From contig CM037475.1 in NCBI GenBank assembly GCA_021014325.1, forward strand, positions 2,449,001 to 2,513,000: a DNA stretch of 64,000 bases, read 5' to 3'. Of this stretch, positions 34,445 through 46,928 are shown piece after piece. The first letter of the stretch is position 1; each line of letters begins with the position of its first letter. The notes beneath the pieces were generated by a model. That model was not told the DNA's origin. It did not search any database and saw only the letters and a list, made by a program, of their open reading frames with translations. This stretch comes from Plazaster borealis (taxonomy: Eukaryota > Echinodermata > Asteroidea > Forcipulatida > Labidiasteridae). A program made the translations under genes and the position numbers.

Positions 34445-37400
34445 ATGGCATACACAATTGCAACGCTCAATGTCAATGGGCTTAGAAACCCACAAAAGCG
34501 GGAAATTGTCTTTGAATACCTTTTAAGGAAAAAGTGGCTATTGTGTTCCTTCAGGAGACTCATAGTGAGGTTGGGGATGAGTCAACATGGCGCAGACAGT
34601 GGGGTGGGCAAATCGCCTTCAGTCACGGGAAAACAAATAGTTGCGGAGTTGCCATTCTTATTTCCCAAAAGAGCGGCCTTCATCTCATCAATTTTAAAAA
34701 TGATTCCAATGGCAGATGGGTTAAAGGTGATATTGCTATGGGAGGCGAGGTGATTAGTCTCATCTCACTGTATGCGCCAAATAATGCGACTTTTCGCAAG
34801 CATTTTTATGAGAGAATTGGTAGGTCTCTTTCAGATATTATTGAGGACTATAACTGTATAATCGGTGGTGATTTTAACTGTGATATAAATGCTGACATTT
34901 ATGATCAAAGCAGAACGTGTTTTCTCAATGTCATTCAGGAAAATGATTTAATTGACACGGGGGGATTACTGAGTAAAGAAAACAATCCGGGTTTTACTTT
35001 CTATCACAAAGGGATCAAACGACCAAGCAGAATTGACTATGTCCTCATTTCGAACTCTCTAAGCAATCAGCTGAAAGAGATTAGCATTGATTCATCCGGG
35101 TTATCAGACCATAGTACAGTTATAGTCAGGTTAGATAATCAAACAGTGCCCACCGGGAAAGGAAGATGGTTTTGTAATAATGAAATTCTTAAAGACAGCC
35201 AATGTAAACAAAGACTGGATATGTTTTGGAATTTTTGGAAAACCCAGAAAATTCTGTATGATTGTCCTCTTTTATGGTGGGATATAGGAAAGAATAGGTT
35301 AAAGGAAATCATTAAAGATTATGATGGAGAAAAATGTACAAAGAACGTAAAGAAGAAGAAAAGTTAAAGAAAAGGTACCAGCAAATCATTACTAACACCT
35401 CTGAAGACGTTTCTTGTGAACTTGAAGAAATAGAGAGTAAAATTAAAGAATACGAGACTACTAAATGGGAAAAAGTTAAGGTCAAAGTTCACATAAAAAT
35501 AAGTGTGATATGGAAAACCGAGCAAATACTTTCTTTCAACTGAAAAGCAACAACAGAAAAACAATCTCATTAAAGAATTGAAAAATACGGATGGGCAAGT
35601 TACTAATGAACCTTCTCAAATGGTGGATATTGTTCGGAAGTTTTATAACAATCTTTTTCTTCAGAGGGAATTATCAATTTCCATTTGCAGAAAATTTTAA
35701 AAACGGTCTCGACGTATTGTTTTGAAGAAGACGTTGTCCAAGACATAGAGAAATCGATCACTGAGGAAGAGTTGTTTTTAGCGCTCAAAGATATGGCGAA
35801 AGACAAAGCGCCTGGTTCAGACGGTCTAACGGTCGAATTCTATTTAAGTAACTGGTATCTCATAAAGAGTGATTTTCTTGATTTGGTAAATTACTGTTTC
35901 AAAAAAGGTCGATTACCAGACTCTATGAATAGAGCCTTAATTAGGTTAATTTTTAAAAATAGAGGTGAAAGAAGTGATCTGAAGAATTGGAGGCCAATCA
36001 GCCTACTGAACGTTGACTATAAAATAATTTCTAAACTCATCACTAAACGTCTTAGAATCATTCTACCTAATTTAATCAATGAAGATCAGACCTGTGGTGT
36101 TCAAGGGAGAAATATTCAAGACAATTTGATGATTCTTAGAGATGTCATTGATTATGTGAATTTACATAATAAAGAAGCAGCCATTGTTAGCATTGATCAA
36201 GAAAAGGCTTTTGACCGTATTGAATGGAAATATATGTTTGCCATGATGCAAAAATGGGAATTCGAGGTTTTGAGAAGGTGGATTGAAATTTTATACAGCA
36301 ATCCCACGGTTACCATCAATGTCAATAATTTCATTACCGAGCCCTTTCAAGCGACCAGAGGTATAAGACAGGGGTGCCCGCTTTCCCCTCTTTTATATGC
36401 CATATGTGTTGAAGGCCTAGCTAACTTGATCAGAGGTAACAATGGAGTTAAAGGTGTGATCCTTCCAGGGCAACTTGTTCAATATCAAATTATTCAACAC
36501 GCTGATGACACCAGTATTCTTATTACTGACAACACAGAGTTCAATGCATTACGAAGATTGTTTTACAGTTATGGAGAAGGGTCAGGCTCTATAATAAATG
36601 TTTCTAAAACTCAAGGATTGTGGCTTGGTGCGTGGAAAAACAGAACAGATAAGCCAGGGAATTTCAATTGGAATAATCAAAAGATTAAAATTCTTGGCAT
36701 TTATTTTGAAAATGGTGTCAAACCAGAAGACATTTGGTTGGAACGGGTTAACAAAACGAAAAATGTTCTGAATAGATGGACAGAAAGGTCACTGACTATG
36801 AAAGGGAAAGCTGTTGTTGTGAATAGTTTCATTGGTAGCAGCTTAGCGTATTATGGTTCAGTGGTCCCTTGCCCCAAATATCTGAAAGACGAATTGGATA
36901 GAAGTATTTTTGATTTCTATTGGTCTTCTAAACCTAACAAAATAAGAAGAGACACTATCAGAGGTCCATCAGAATTAGGTGGAACTGGTTTAATCAACAT
37001 TTCATGTAAACTTGATGCTTTGTTATTAAAGTGGCTTCAGAAATACAGCTCGAGACCTGGGAAATGGAAATTCCTTTTCGAGTTTTGGATCAAACAGGCG
37101 AACACCGATCAATCACTCGGGTGGTTTGTCTTTAACAATGCTAAACTGATTGGCTCTAAATTGCCCTTTTTTTATAGAGAGCTTGTGCTGGCCTTTCAAA
37201 AGGCCAATGGTGTGATGAAACCAAACGTGACTTGTATTAATGTAGCCATTGAGATACCTTTGTGGAACAATACTGTCATTACCAATACAGACAAAAAAAT
37301 GGATACTAAAATCTTGAAACAGCATGGTATGGTATGTCTGAAACATGTCATGAATAATGGCAATCTTCTAACTGCTCAGGAATTGGCCAAGAAATGTCAC

Positions 37401-38208
37401 ATCAAACCAATTAATGCAGGAAAAATTATGTCAGGTTTAAGGAAACATGTCAGTGATGATTTGTTAACAGAAAGCAGAGAAGGTCCAGCACGTCACGTCA
37501 GTAGTATGTTGCATTTTGAAAATAATGATGAGAGTGTTCGTGTTTCAGATACTACTGTGAAAACTATTTATAAGAGCATGGTTATAGACCGCTTTGTTCA
37601 GCCAACTGTTGAAAAGACCTGGCCAATTAAGCTTAACATTCGTCAAAACATTATTGACTGGAAAGAGGTTTGGAAAAAGCTAACACCCAAAGTATTGATT
37701 TTGACGATAGAGATCTCTGGTTTCGGTTGCGACATCGCATTCTTCCTACTTGTGATGTTTTACAGAAAATGAAAAAATAGAACCTAAGGACAATCAATGT
37801 GGTTTATGTAAACAAGAGGAAGAGACTATAGAACACGTTTTTATATATTGTAAATGTACTTGGACTTCTTGGTTATTTTTGGAATATGTTCTTCGTAAGT
37901 ATAGGGGTAATAAACACTTTTATCTCAACGACAGTAACAAAATATTGGGATACGGCAAACAAATTGACAACATATGTTTGTTCCTAATAGCTAAACTTCA
38001 CAGAACTATCTGGAACTCCAGATGCAGAAATCTCCCTGCAATCAATCCGGTTTCTGATAATAAATTGTTGAAGTTGTTCCAGCACAAACTTAAACGAATG
38101 ATTCTTTTGGAAAAACAAAGACTTAATGATGATGATTTTGTTGAATTGTTTTGTAAAAACCAGGCTTTGTGCCACATGATTGGGGAAAAAGTTGTATTTT
38201 CGTTCTAA
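34445..38208 (+). pseudogene. LINE ORF2: APE endonuclease, reverse transcriptase, C-terminal zinc motif; frameshifted
   Basis: MAYTIATLNVNGLR opens the endonuclease. After a frameshift near 34,533 come FLQETH, GGDFNCDIN, SRIDYVLIS and SGLSDHS, the Glu, Asp-Asn and His positions of APE nucleases. More frameshifts lie near 35,360 and 35,510. The longest clean part, 35,685-37,772 (695 codons), holds the reverse transcriptase: KAPGSDG (41-47), IDQEKAFDR (170-178), GIRQGCPLSP (226-235) and HADDT (272-276), so the catalytic aspartates persist. A frameshift near 37,690 precedes CGLCKQEEETIEHVFIYC at 37,798. The last frame ends at TAA 38,206-38,208. ORF2 nicks target DNA and primes reverse transcription there; this copy cannot make the full protein. 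Confidence 0.85.
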
Positions 38209-38373
38209 GTCCTCTTGTTTTGTTTTGTTTTCTTTTAGTTTTGTATATATAATGGTCTTTTAATCATTGATCTGTTATGTAGTGTTGTTGTTTTTTGTTG
38301 AAAGGGTTTTGATTGAATGTAATAAAAGGAGATGTGTGTCTCCATTGCAGCCAAAAAAAAAAAAAAAAAAAAA

Positions 38374-38441
<68 letters not shown>

Positions 38442-38460
38442 TAATAATAATAATAATAAT
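38374..38460. repeat. (AAT)n microsatellite, 3' side of the LINE
   Basis: About 29 repeats with one ATGATA interruption near 38,440, directly continuous with the LINE A tail. Together with 32,481-32,688 it is the split target. Confidence 0.95.
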
Positions 38461-39179
38461 TTTTGTAATGCGCACATATCCACCCTGCTGGGTGTTCAAA
38501 GCCCATGTACACATCAGTGTCTAGACTCCGAGGTTTTATGTATTGCATACATTGTATGAGACAATTAACCATTGCAAGCAGTCATGCGAGAAGTCATGAA
38601 TGCTTACTTTCGAGACACATTTTGTCAATGTAGCTGTAACAATCAAAACGTCACTGAGGCCACACACACGTAGATCCCAGTGAAAAGTAACAATCGGAGA
38701 AAAAATGTTCAATGTTGAGCGTTTTTTAAAATCCCGTTTACCTTCAAAACACCTGAGTAATTTTACTGGTTTTCTTACAGCGGAGACTTGATGCTTTGAT
38801 TTTCATTTTTATGGCGCTTTTGACTGCTTTTCGTCCTAAATTTGTTCAAGGTTCACGCAACCTGATTTGGCATTACGCATTGTTAGTCTCTAAAACAGCC
38901 GTCCGTGCAAACCTCGCTAATAATCAAATGTCAGACTTTGGACAAATTCATAACTCAAGAACTACACAATGAATTTGTACAATCTATACATCATCGGACA
39001 GGTCTTTCAAAACCCAACAAACGCTACACAAAGTGTGACCCCATTTGAAATGGAATTCCGGTTCAAAATTCAACAATCTTTTCATCGACTCAATAAAATA
39101 GTTCACACATTGACACAACACTGACCCCAATGAAATCCGAACACCTAGTGTTTGTTCCAACAAACACTAAATCTCTAGT
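38461..39179 (+). mobile_element. Helitron-like copy H8, 3' part
   Basis: After a repeat unit shared with 31.3-32.4 kb, the sequence enters the AACTACACAATGAATTTGTA, ACATCATCGGACAGGTC, TGTGACCCCATTTGA block and ends ATCCGAACACCTAGTGTTTG, TTCCAACAAACACTAAATCT, CTAGT. The 5' limit is unclear because the LINE and older repeats intervene. Confidence 0.55.
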
Positions 39180-39192
39180 TTTTTTTATTTTT

Positions 39193-39770
39193 TAGGTGTT
39201 TGGGCCAACAGCCCGGAACACCTCTTATTTTTGTTCGTTTTGTTTTCTTCTTTTTAGGTGTTCGGGCCCACAGCCCGGAACACCTCTTATTTTTGTTCGT
39301 TTTTTTTTCTTTTTAGGTGTTCGGGCCAACAGCCCGGAACACCTCTTTTTTTGTCGTTTTTTCTTCTTTTTCTTAATTAGGTGTTCGGAGAGCTTGCTCC
39401 AAACACCTCTTGTTATTGTTCGTTTTGGGGTTTTTTAGGTGTTCGGAGAGTTCCGAACACCTCTTGTTATTGTTCGGTTTTTTGGGTGTTCGGGCTAACA
39501 GCCCGGAACACCTTTTGTTTTTGTTCCGTTTTTTTTGTTTAGGTGTTCGGGCACTCCGCCCGGAACACCTCTTGTTTTTGTTCTGTTTTATTATTAGGTG
39601 TTCGGGCATTCCGCCCGGAACACCTATTTGTTTTGTTCGGGGGGTTTTTCTTTTTAGGTGTTCGGGCATTCCGCCCGGAACACCTCTTGTTTTTGTTCCG
39701 TTTTTTTTTTTAGGTGTTCGGGCAATCCGCCCGGAACACCTCTTGTTTTTGTTCGGTTTTTGTTTTTTCT
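39193..39770 (+). repeat. Hairpin minisatellite, ten units (array E)
   Basis: The largest array. Seven of the first to last units have GGGC..GCCC inner stems with loops CAACA, CCACA, ACTCC, ATTCC or AATCC. Units 4 and 5 have GGAG..CTCC and GGA..TCC. All keep outer AGGTGTT/AACACCT, followed by TTGTT(A/T)TTGTTC and a T run. Long frames of 142-159 codons on both strands are by-products. Confidence 0.88.
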
Positions 39771-40594
39771 TAATACTTCTTCTTCCTCTTCTCCCCGTCG
39801 CTTTTCCGCTAACAAAAGCACACTTCCCAAGCACATAAACTTGAAACTTCACATATAGTTACATATCTATTAGGAGATAAAACCGCTTCAGTTACGTCAT
39901 GATGACGTCATCAGGTGTCGAATTACGTTAAATCAAAGTTTAATATTTGAAAAAATCATAACTCATGAACCACACAGTGGATTTTCACAATCTATACGTC
40001 ATCGGAAAGGCCTTTGCAAACTTAAAAAACGCTACACAAAGTGTGACCCCATTTGACCTTGACTTCAGATTCAAACCGGAAGTTGAAAATTTCAAAAAAT
40101 CATATCTCAAGAACTACTTATACTTAAGTCACAATTTTTACATCAGGTTATATGTTGTTTTTTCTCCGCAAACTTTTCCACAGAAATGTTACCAATTTGA
40201 CCCTAACTTCCCGTCGAAATCGGACGTTAACGCTCACGTATTAAAAACAACTGCACTGAATCTATCCAATAGCACGTGGCTGGCTGTGCGCTCCAAACCT
40301 GCATACTGACATGCAGCCACGTATTGTGTGCAGGTTTAGACGTGTCAAAGTTCATTGAACGTCATTACGTTGTTGTTGTATAGTACACGCGTTCAAATCT
40401 CAAATCTCAAACTCATTCAAAGTTCAGCATAGATTTACTTTCGTTTTGCACGTCTGATGGCGTAGTGGAAACCAAGGGATATAAGAGGAGGCTTCACTGA
40501 GATGTCCACCTGCTCTAGTGATTTGTATGGCTTTTAATAACTGACTAAAATTCAATCTGAAAAAGAACAACACTGTTCGCTTAAATTCCTCACA

Positions 40595-40686
40595 CACCGA
40601 GACCGTGTCACGCTGATCGTCGTGACCATGCCGGCCAACGGCGTTCTAGGCACGCTAAGTATGTCCTTCAGACATGGTGACTAAAA
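40595..40686 (+). other. Captured exon-like segment, copy 2
   Basis: Reads TLIVVTMPANGVLG, TLSMSFRHGD in one frame, then a TAA and AAATG|GTAAGC. It is preceded by the shared TTCACTGAGATGTCCACCTG block. Same position in the element as copies 3 and 4. The parent protein is not recognised. Confidence 0.55.
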
Positions 40687-41152
40687 TGGTAAGCTTTATT
40701 CCAATAGCATTCATTCAATGATTAAAACAATAATTGTTTGTTCATTTGATGTCAGCCAACGAAGACACTTCCCAAGCTCACATAACCTTCAAACTTCGCA
40801 CATAGTTAGCTCTTGACTAGTACAAGACACCACTTTAATGACGTCATCGGTTGTCAAATTAAATTTGATTTACGTTTGATTTTAGAAAAAATCATACCTC
40901 AAGAACCTCGCAATGGACTTTTAAACTGTATACATCATCAGAGAGGGCTTCAAACAATTATCAAATGCTACAGAGGGTGTGACCTTTCTTGACCTTGTCT
41001 CCCGGACAAAACCGGAAATTGAAGTGAAGACAATATTCCTGCGCCTCGTTTTGAGGTCTGCAAACAATATCATCGTAATTTTCGACATTTTCTCTCTGTG
41101 TGAAATAAAATTTGACCCCTTTTGAACCAAATATTATTAGGGGGAAAAAATA

Positions 41153-41377
41153 ATGTTACTCTTTCTTAACAAAATGTTCAAGTGTTTAGCTGATGATATC
41201 ATTCTCCAGTTGAAAAATCACAAACTTGAACTAATAAACTTAAAAATGTTTTTTCATGACTTGTTAACAATACTATACATCATCAGTTGTTTGCCAACCG
41301 TTCAGATGGTGTACATATACTTTAAGATTGAACACAGATGCCTGTACGGAACAACTAATAATTTGTCAAGATTTTAA
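41153..41377 (+). other. 74-codon frame shared by type A copies
   Basis: MLLFLNKMFKCLADDIIL to GTTNNLSRF, end TAA. A matching 74-codon frame lies in H12 (48,091-48,315), with most residues identical. In H17 (from 53,226) an indel breaks it. Nucleotide identity between the copies is high throughout, so frame conservation is weak evidence for a real product. Confidence 0.25.
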
Positions 41378-42211
41378 AGTATAAGTTGAGAATAAAAATT
41401 GTATACAATTTTCCAAAACTAGCATTGCCTCCATTTGTCTATGATTCGGATATATTCCCCGTAGGCCTACACCCACCAACGGCACACAGGAGAATGCTGG
41501 CATATTATCCCAGCACACAAGAAACTTTGTTAATTAACTAAATTCGTTTGCAAACTATCGAATTCCCATCCACAAAAAACGCCGTTTACGTTAAAAGCTA
41601 ACTCCTAGTCTTAAGCTAATTTCCACAAATGACGTCACACGGAAGCGCACCGCAAACAGCAGAAGTGTTTTTAGTTTTTCAAAAACTTGAGGTTGGGGCC
41701 TAACTTTTTGGTTGATACGAAAAATCCAGAAGTGTAAACACATCAAATTTACAATTAAATGACAAACAAACACATTATAAACAAGTTTAAATAGCATCCC
41801 CGTTCAAAAATTCTCGCTCAAGTAACTGTTTGAACTTACCATGTACTTAGACCGTAGTGTGTCAATGAAACTGCAAAGGTTTTGGGATGATGACGTCATA
41901 ACATTAAATCAATGTTTAATATTGAAAAAAATTCACATCTGAAGAACCATAATTGCTACACACAAGATCTTTGGATCATGTGAAAGACCCTGTAGTATTT
42001 TTAAAATCGTACACAAAGTTTGACCCCCTGTGATCTTTACTTCCGTTTAATTGTTTTTAATTTATGTTTTTTTGTGGGGTTTTTTGTGCAAAACTCGCAA
42101 AAGTACTGAGTATACAGTGCTTCAAACAGATCGGGAAAGGGTTAAAACCAAATTATAAAAACAAACCGAACACCGTTTGTTTGTAATTTACAAACAAGAT
42201 AAGTCAAGTTT

Positions 42212-42390
42212 TTAGGTGTTCGGGCAATCCGCCCGGAACACCTCTTGTTTTTGTTCCGTTTTTTTTTTTTTAGGTGTTCGGAGAGCTTTGCTCCGAACAC
42301 CTCTTATTATTGTTCGGTTTTTTTCTTTTTAGGTGTTCCGGGCATTCAGCCCGGAACACCTCTTATTTTTGTTCGTTTTTTTTTTTTTAC
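42212..42390 (+). repeat. Hairpin minisatellite, three units (array F)
   Basis: Unit 1 GGGCAATCCGCCC, unit 2 GGAGAGCTTTGCTCC (perfect 12-bp stem with the outer part), unit 3 GGGCATTCAGCCC. Follows the 3' end of H9 after two T bases. Confidence 0.85.
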
Positions 42391-45304
42391 TTCTTCTGCT
42401 TCTCTTCGTCCCTTGTCCGGTAACTAAGACACCTTTCCCAACATCACATGAACTTGAAACTTCACATATGATTAGATATTCATTAGGAGATGAAACCGCT
42501 TTAGTTACGTCATGGTGACGTCATCAGGTATCAAATTACAAGCCATTTAAGGGGAAAAAGTGACCATATGCCAATGCCCGTATGTCTCTGAATATTACAA
42601 CTATGGTATTCATATTTGGGCATATGATAGATCAAGACACGGGCAACATTTAAAAAGTTAACGTTATGACCTTAACTTCCGGTCGTACCGGAAGGTCAAA
42701 GTTTGCCTTGGTGTAATTCTTCAAAAAAACACTTTCCCGGCAAAAACATTAACTTCTGTTTATCAGATCAACTTCAAATTTACACCGTGTAAGGAACTTG
42801 ATAAAACCTCAATCAAGTAGTTGTGACGTCATGATTACGTCATCAAGTGTTGAAATACAGTAAATCAAAGTTTAATCATTTAAAAATTCATAACGCAAGA
42901 AGTACATATGCTATTATAACAATCTATACATCATCGGAGAGGTCTTGACAAATGTAGCAAATACTAAACAGAGTCTTATACCGTTTGACCTTGTCTTCCT
43001 GTTCAAACCGGAAGTTGAAAACTTCACAATTCAAACTTTAAGGAATACTTGTACTTTTTACATACACATTACTCACAATTTTTACATCATGTTGTAGATT
43101 TTTAAGCCTTCTCAAACTTTTCCACAGAGATGTTACCTTTTTGACCTTCACTTATGGTTGTAATTGGGTATACATTGACCCGCTGTCAAACCGCGGGAAT
43201 AAACTGCATTGAAAACACACACAATACGCGATATAAACCAGTTAGACGGTGAGCGGCTGCTTGCTCCATTGAATCAAACCGCAAGGTTCAAAGTCCTTCA
43301 AACATGCTTGTAGTCTAGTCTCTTTTCAAGGTTCGCGCAACCTGATTTTGACATTACGCTTTGTTAGTCTCTAAAACAGCCGTCCGGACGGCTGTCCGTG
43401 CAAACCTCGCTAACAATCAAATGTCAGATTTTTTAAAAATTCATAATTCAAGAACTACACAACCGATTTTCAAACTTTGTTCAGTTATAAAATCCTTGGG
43501 CATTGGAGATTAGCCTTGGGTAAACGTGACCCCATGTTGACCTTTACTTCCGGGTCAACCGGAAGTAAGACCATATCTCAAGAACTACACAACCGATTTC
43601 AAACTTTTTTTCAGTTATAGACTCCTTGGGCATTGGAGATTAGCCTTGGGTAACCGTGACCCCATGTTGACCCTTACTTCCGGGTCAACCGGAAGTGGGA
43701 CCATATCTCAAGAACTCGCTATCAATCAAATGTCAGATTTTAAAAAAAAATCATAATTCAAGAACTACACAACCGATTTTCAAACTTTTTTCAGTTATAA
43801 ACTCCTTGGGCATTGGAGATTAGCCTTGGGTAACCGTGATTCCATGTTGACCTTTACTTCCGGGTCAACCGGAAGTGGGACCATATCTCAAGAACTACAC
43901 AACCGATTTTCAAACTGTTTTCAGTGATAGACTCCTTGGGCATTGGAGATTAGCTTTGGGTAACCGTGACCCCGTGTTGACCTTTACTTCCGGGTCAACC
44001 TGAAGTAACAACATATCTCAAGAACTACTAAACCGATTTTCAAACTTGTTTCAGTTATAGACTCCTTGGGCATTGGAGATTAGCCTTGGGTAACCGTGAC
44101 CCCATGTTGACCTTTACCTCCAGGTCAACCGGAAGTGAGATCATATCTCAAGAACTACACATCCGATTTTCAGACTGTTTTCAGTTATAGACTCCTTGGG
44201 CATTAGAGATTAGCTTTGGGTAGCCGTGACCCCATGTTGCCCTTTACTTCCGGGTCAACCGGAAGTGACACCATATCTCAAGAACTACACAACCGATTTT
44301 CAAACTGTTTTCAGTTATAGACTCCTTGGGCATTAGAGATTAGCTTTGGGTAACCGTGACCCCATGTTGACCTTTACTTCCGGGTCAACCGGAAGTAACA
44401 CCATATCTCAAGTACTACTCAACCGATTTTCAAACTTTTTACAGTTATAGACTCCTTGGGCATTGGAGATTAGCCTTGGGTACCGTGACCCCATGTTGAC
44501 CTTTACTTCCGGGTCAAACGGAAGTGACACCATATCTCAAGAACTACTCGCCCGATTTTCAGACTGTTTTCAGGTATAGACTCCTTGGGCATTGGAGATT
44601 AGCCTTGGGTACCGTGACCCCATGTTGACCTTTACTTCCGGGTCAAACGAAAGTGGCACCATATCTCAAGAACTACTCAACAGATTTTCAAACTGTTTTC
44701 AGGTATAGACTCCTTGGGCATTGGAGATTGGCCTTGGGTAACCGTGACCCCTTGTGACCTTTACTTCCGGATCAACCGGAAGTGACACCATATTTCAAGA
44801 GCTACAGTTGGTTTTGTCGAAGCATGGTCATGGGACATGGACTCGGACATGTTGGAGGTTCTGGTACTTTGTATGACTAGTGGTACTTACAGTTGAGATG
44901 TGTCGACGTTACGTGAACAGAGACTCATTCACTAACTTTTGATGAAAACTTATCGTCATGTTTACGAAATATTTTTCAATTACATTTAAGCAACTGCTAG
45001 TTCGTACAACAAGTATAAGCACAGAACAACTTTAGTAATCAAGCTGAAACTTTGCATGTATCCAAGTTGGGATATGTTACATCCAAAAAAGTGGTTCACA
45101 CCACGATGACGTCGTCAAGAGTAACATGACATCACCTTGAAGGTGCAAGTTCAAAATCTATATAATGAGTAGGATACTTGGTCAAGCAAAAATGTAGCAT
45201 GCCATTTCAAGCAAAACTATTTCAATGGAAGTTTAAACCCCTTCCAAACTTCCGAATCCGACCGAACACCTTATTTTTGTTATCAACAAAAAGTTAAGTC
45301 TAGT
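42391..45304 (+). mobile_element. Helitron-like copy H10, type B (130-bp satellite x10)
   Basis: Lead TTCTTCTGCTTCTCTTCG, CRE blocks near 42,513 and 42,832, ETS-like pairs, then the 130-bp satellite, CRE near 45,104, and end GACCGAACACCTTATTTTTG, TTATCAACAAAAAGTTAAGT, CTAGT. Outside the satellite it is nearly identical to H18. Confidence 0.72.
43435..44815 (+). repeat. 130-bp satellite inside H10, ten units
   Basis: ACTCCTTGGGCATTGGAGAT recurs at 130-bp steps (43,494 to 44,712; one step is 180 because of an inserted AATCAAATGTCAGATTTT piece). Each unit has GTAACCGTGACCCCATGTTG, ACCTTTACTTCCGGGTCAAC with CGGAAGT, and ATATCTCAAGAACTAC. Confidence 0.92.
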
Positions 45305-46928
45305 TAGTTTTTATTATTTTTCGGAATCTCGTTTGTCCGCAAGCAAACGCATAGTTGCAAAATTTATATTAACTTGAAACTTTACATGTAGGTAGACCAT
45401 AACTTGTAGATGATTCTAAAAGTTGTTACGTCATGGTGACGTCATCAGTTTTTGAAAAACAATAAATCAAAGTTTATTATTTCAAAAAATCATAACTCAA
45501 GAATTATAGAAGCTATTTCAACAATCTATAAATCATCGGATAGGTCTGGCAAAATGTAGCAAACGCCACGCAGAGTGTGACCCCATTGGACCTCAGCTTC
45601 CTGTTTAAACCGGAAGTTGAAAAGTTCACAATTCATACTTTAAGAAATATTCATACATTTTACAAACACCTTACTCACAATTTTAACATCAGGTTGTATG
45701 TCCTTAAGTCCTCTCAAACCTTTCCACAGACATGTTACCTATTTGACCTTAACTTCCGGTTGAAATCCGGTATCGAATGACTCTTAAATTAAATTGCGTG
45801 TGAAAAGAATTGCACTGAAAACACATACAACGCGCTATAGTGTTGAGATCGTTCCGGGTGTTATCACATGTTGCATACATGCGAGTAGCGTGATCTAATT
45901 AGTTATGCACACAAATAGAACAGTCTGTCATGCGCAGTTGTTAACACATTTAATGTGTGCAAGTAATAGGCCCAGGTTTTCACCCCATATGTTTAGAGTA
46001 AAACCCGAAGAATAGGTCATTGGAGCAAAGTGGAACGTTGACGGTCGGTTCTACAACTTGCTCTGTGAGCTTTGTAGAAGATTGACGTCATCAAAAATTA
46101 ATATCGCCGTGGATCGCGTGAAATACAAGATGCAGAAATACAAGATTGATAAAATGCAGGAAAAATGTGGAATCAAGCTGAAACCTTGCATGTATTCAAG
46201 TTAGGATGTGTTACATCTAGAATTTAATGTCGCATTACGATGACGTCATCAAGCTTTACGTGAGTCGACTTAAAGGTGCACTTTTCATAGATGTATGTTT
46301 ACGGCAAAAATGCGCGATTAAAGCTATAACCTTGCATGTGTTCAAGCCGGGATTTGTAACATCCAAAATTTAAGATCCTGTTCAAATGACGCCATCAATT
46401 GTCATATAATTATGAAGTCACCTTAAAGGTGCAGTTAAACTTGATCTATTTAAACTTTATTATTTCGAAAAATCATATCTTGAGAAATATATCTATTATG
46501 ATTTTAAGCTTTGCATTTTTTTGTGAATGTTTTTACGTGCTTAAGTTCTGTACAATTGATAATGACATGATTTGACCTGGCTTCCTGTCCAACCGGAAGT
46601 AAAATAAATATATATTAAGAGGCTCTTTTTTGAATTGTCAGTAAAAGTCTTGTATACAGTACAGTTTATGAATATTTACATGAACATTGAAACAGAATGT
46701 TCAATAAATACACGTTCTAGAGCTCAATGCAGTCTTACGTAGGAACGTTAGCATTTATTTCCCGTGTAAACTAAATGTATACACGTAATTGATTTACACT
46801 TTGAAATTTCAAAAGCTATCAGCAATTTTTTCATCGACTCAATAAAATATTTCACACATTGACACAACACTGACCCCAATGAAATCCGAACACCTAGTGT
46901 TTGTTCCAACAAACACTAAAGCTCTAGT
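45305..46928 (+). mobile_element. Helitron-like copy H11
   Basis: Lead AGTTTTTATTATTTTTCGG and CGTTTGTCCGCAAGC, CRE block GGTGACGTCATCAG near 45,433, a part homologous to H2 without its MITE, CRE near 46,242, and end ATCCGAACACCTAGTGTTTG, TTCCAACAAACACTAAAGCT, CTAG. The next copy begins at once with TCTTAATACTTC. Confidence 0.7.

Larger units (their letters stand above)
39771..42209 (+). mobile_element. Helitron-like copy H9, type A (captured exon)
   Basis: Opens TCTTAATACTTCTTCTTCCT and CCGCTAACAAAAGCACACTT, CRE block at about 39,895, ETS-like pair near 40,073, captured segment ending at 40,686, second CRE near 40,838, an AT-rich interior shared with H12 and H17, and 3' end ACCGAACACCGTTTGTTTGT, AATTTACAAACAAGATAAGT, CAAGT. 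The terminus reads CAAG where others have CTAG; H17 shares the change. Confidence 0.7.

Noticed and set aside
38235..38572. Homopolymeric Ile/Asn/Tyr/Leu frames
   Set aside because: Translations of the LINE A tail and the downstream (AAT)n run.
39373..39852. Frames of 142 and 159 codons
   Set aside because: Same artefact from the ten-unit hairpin minisatellite.
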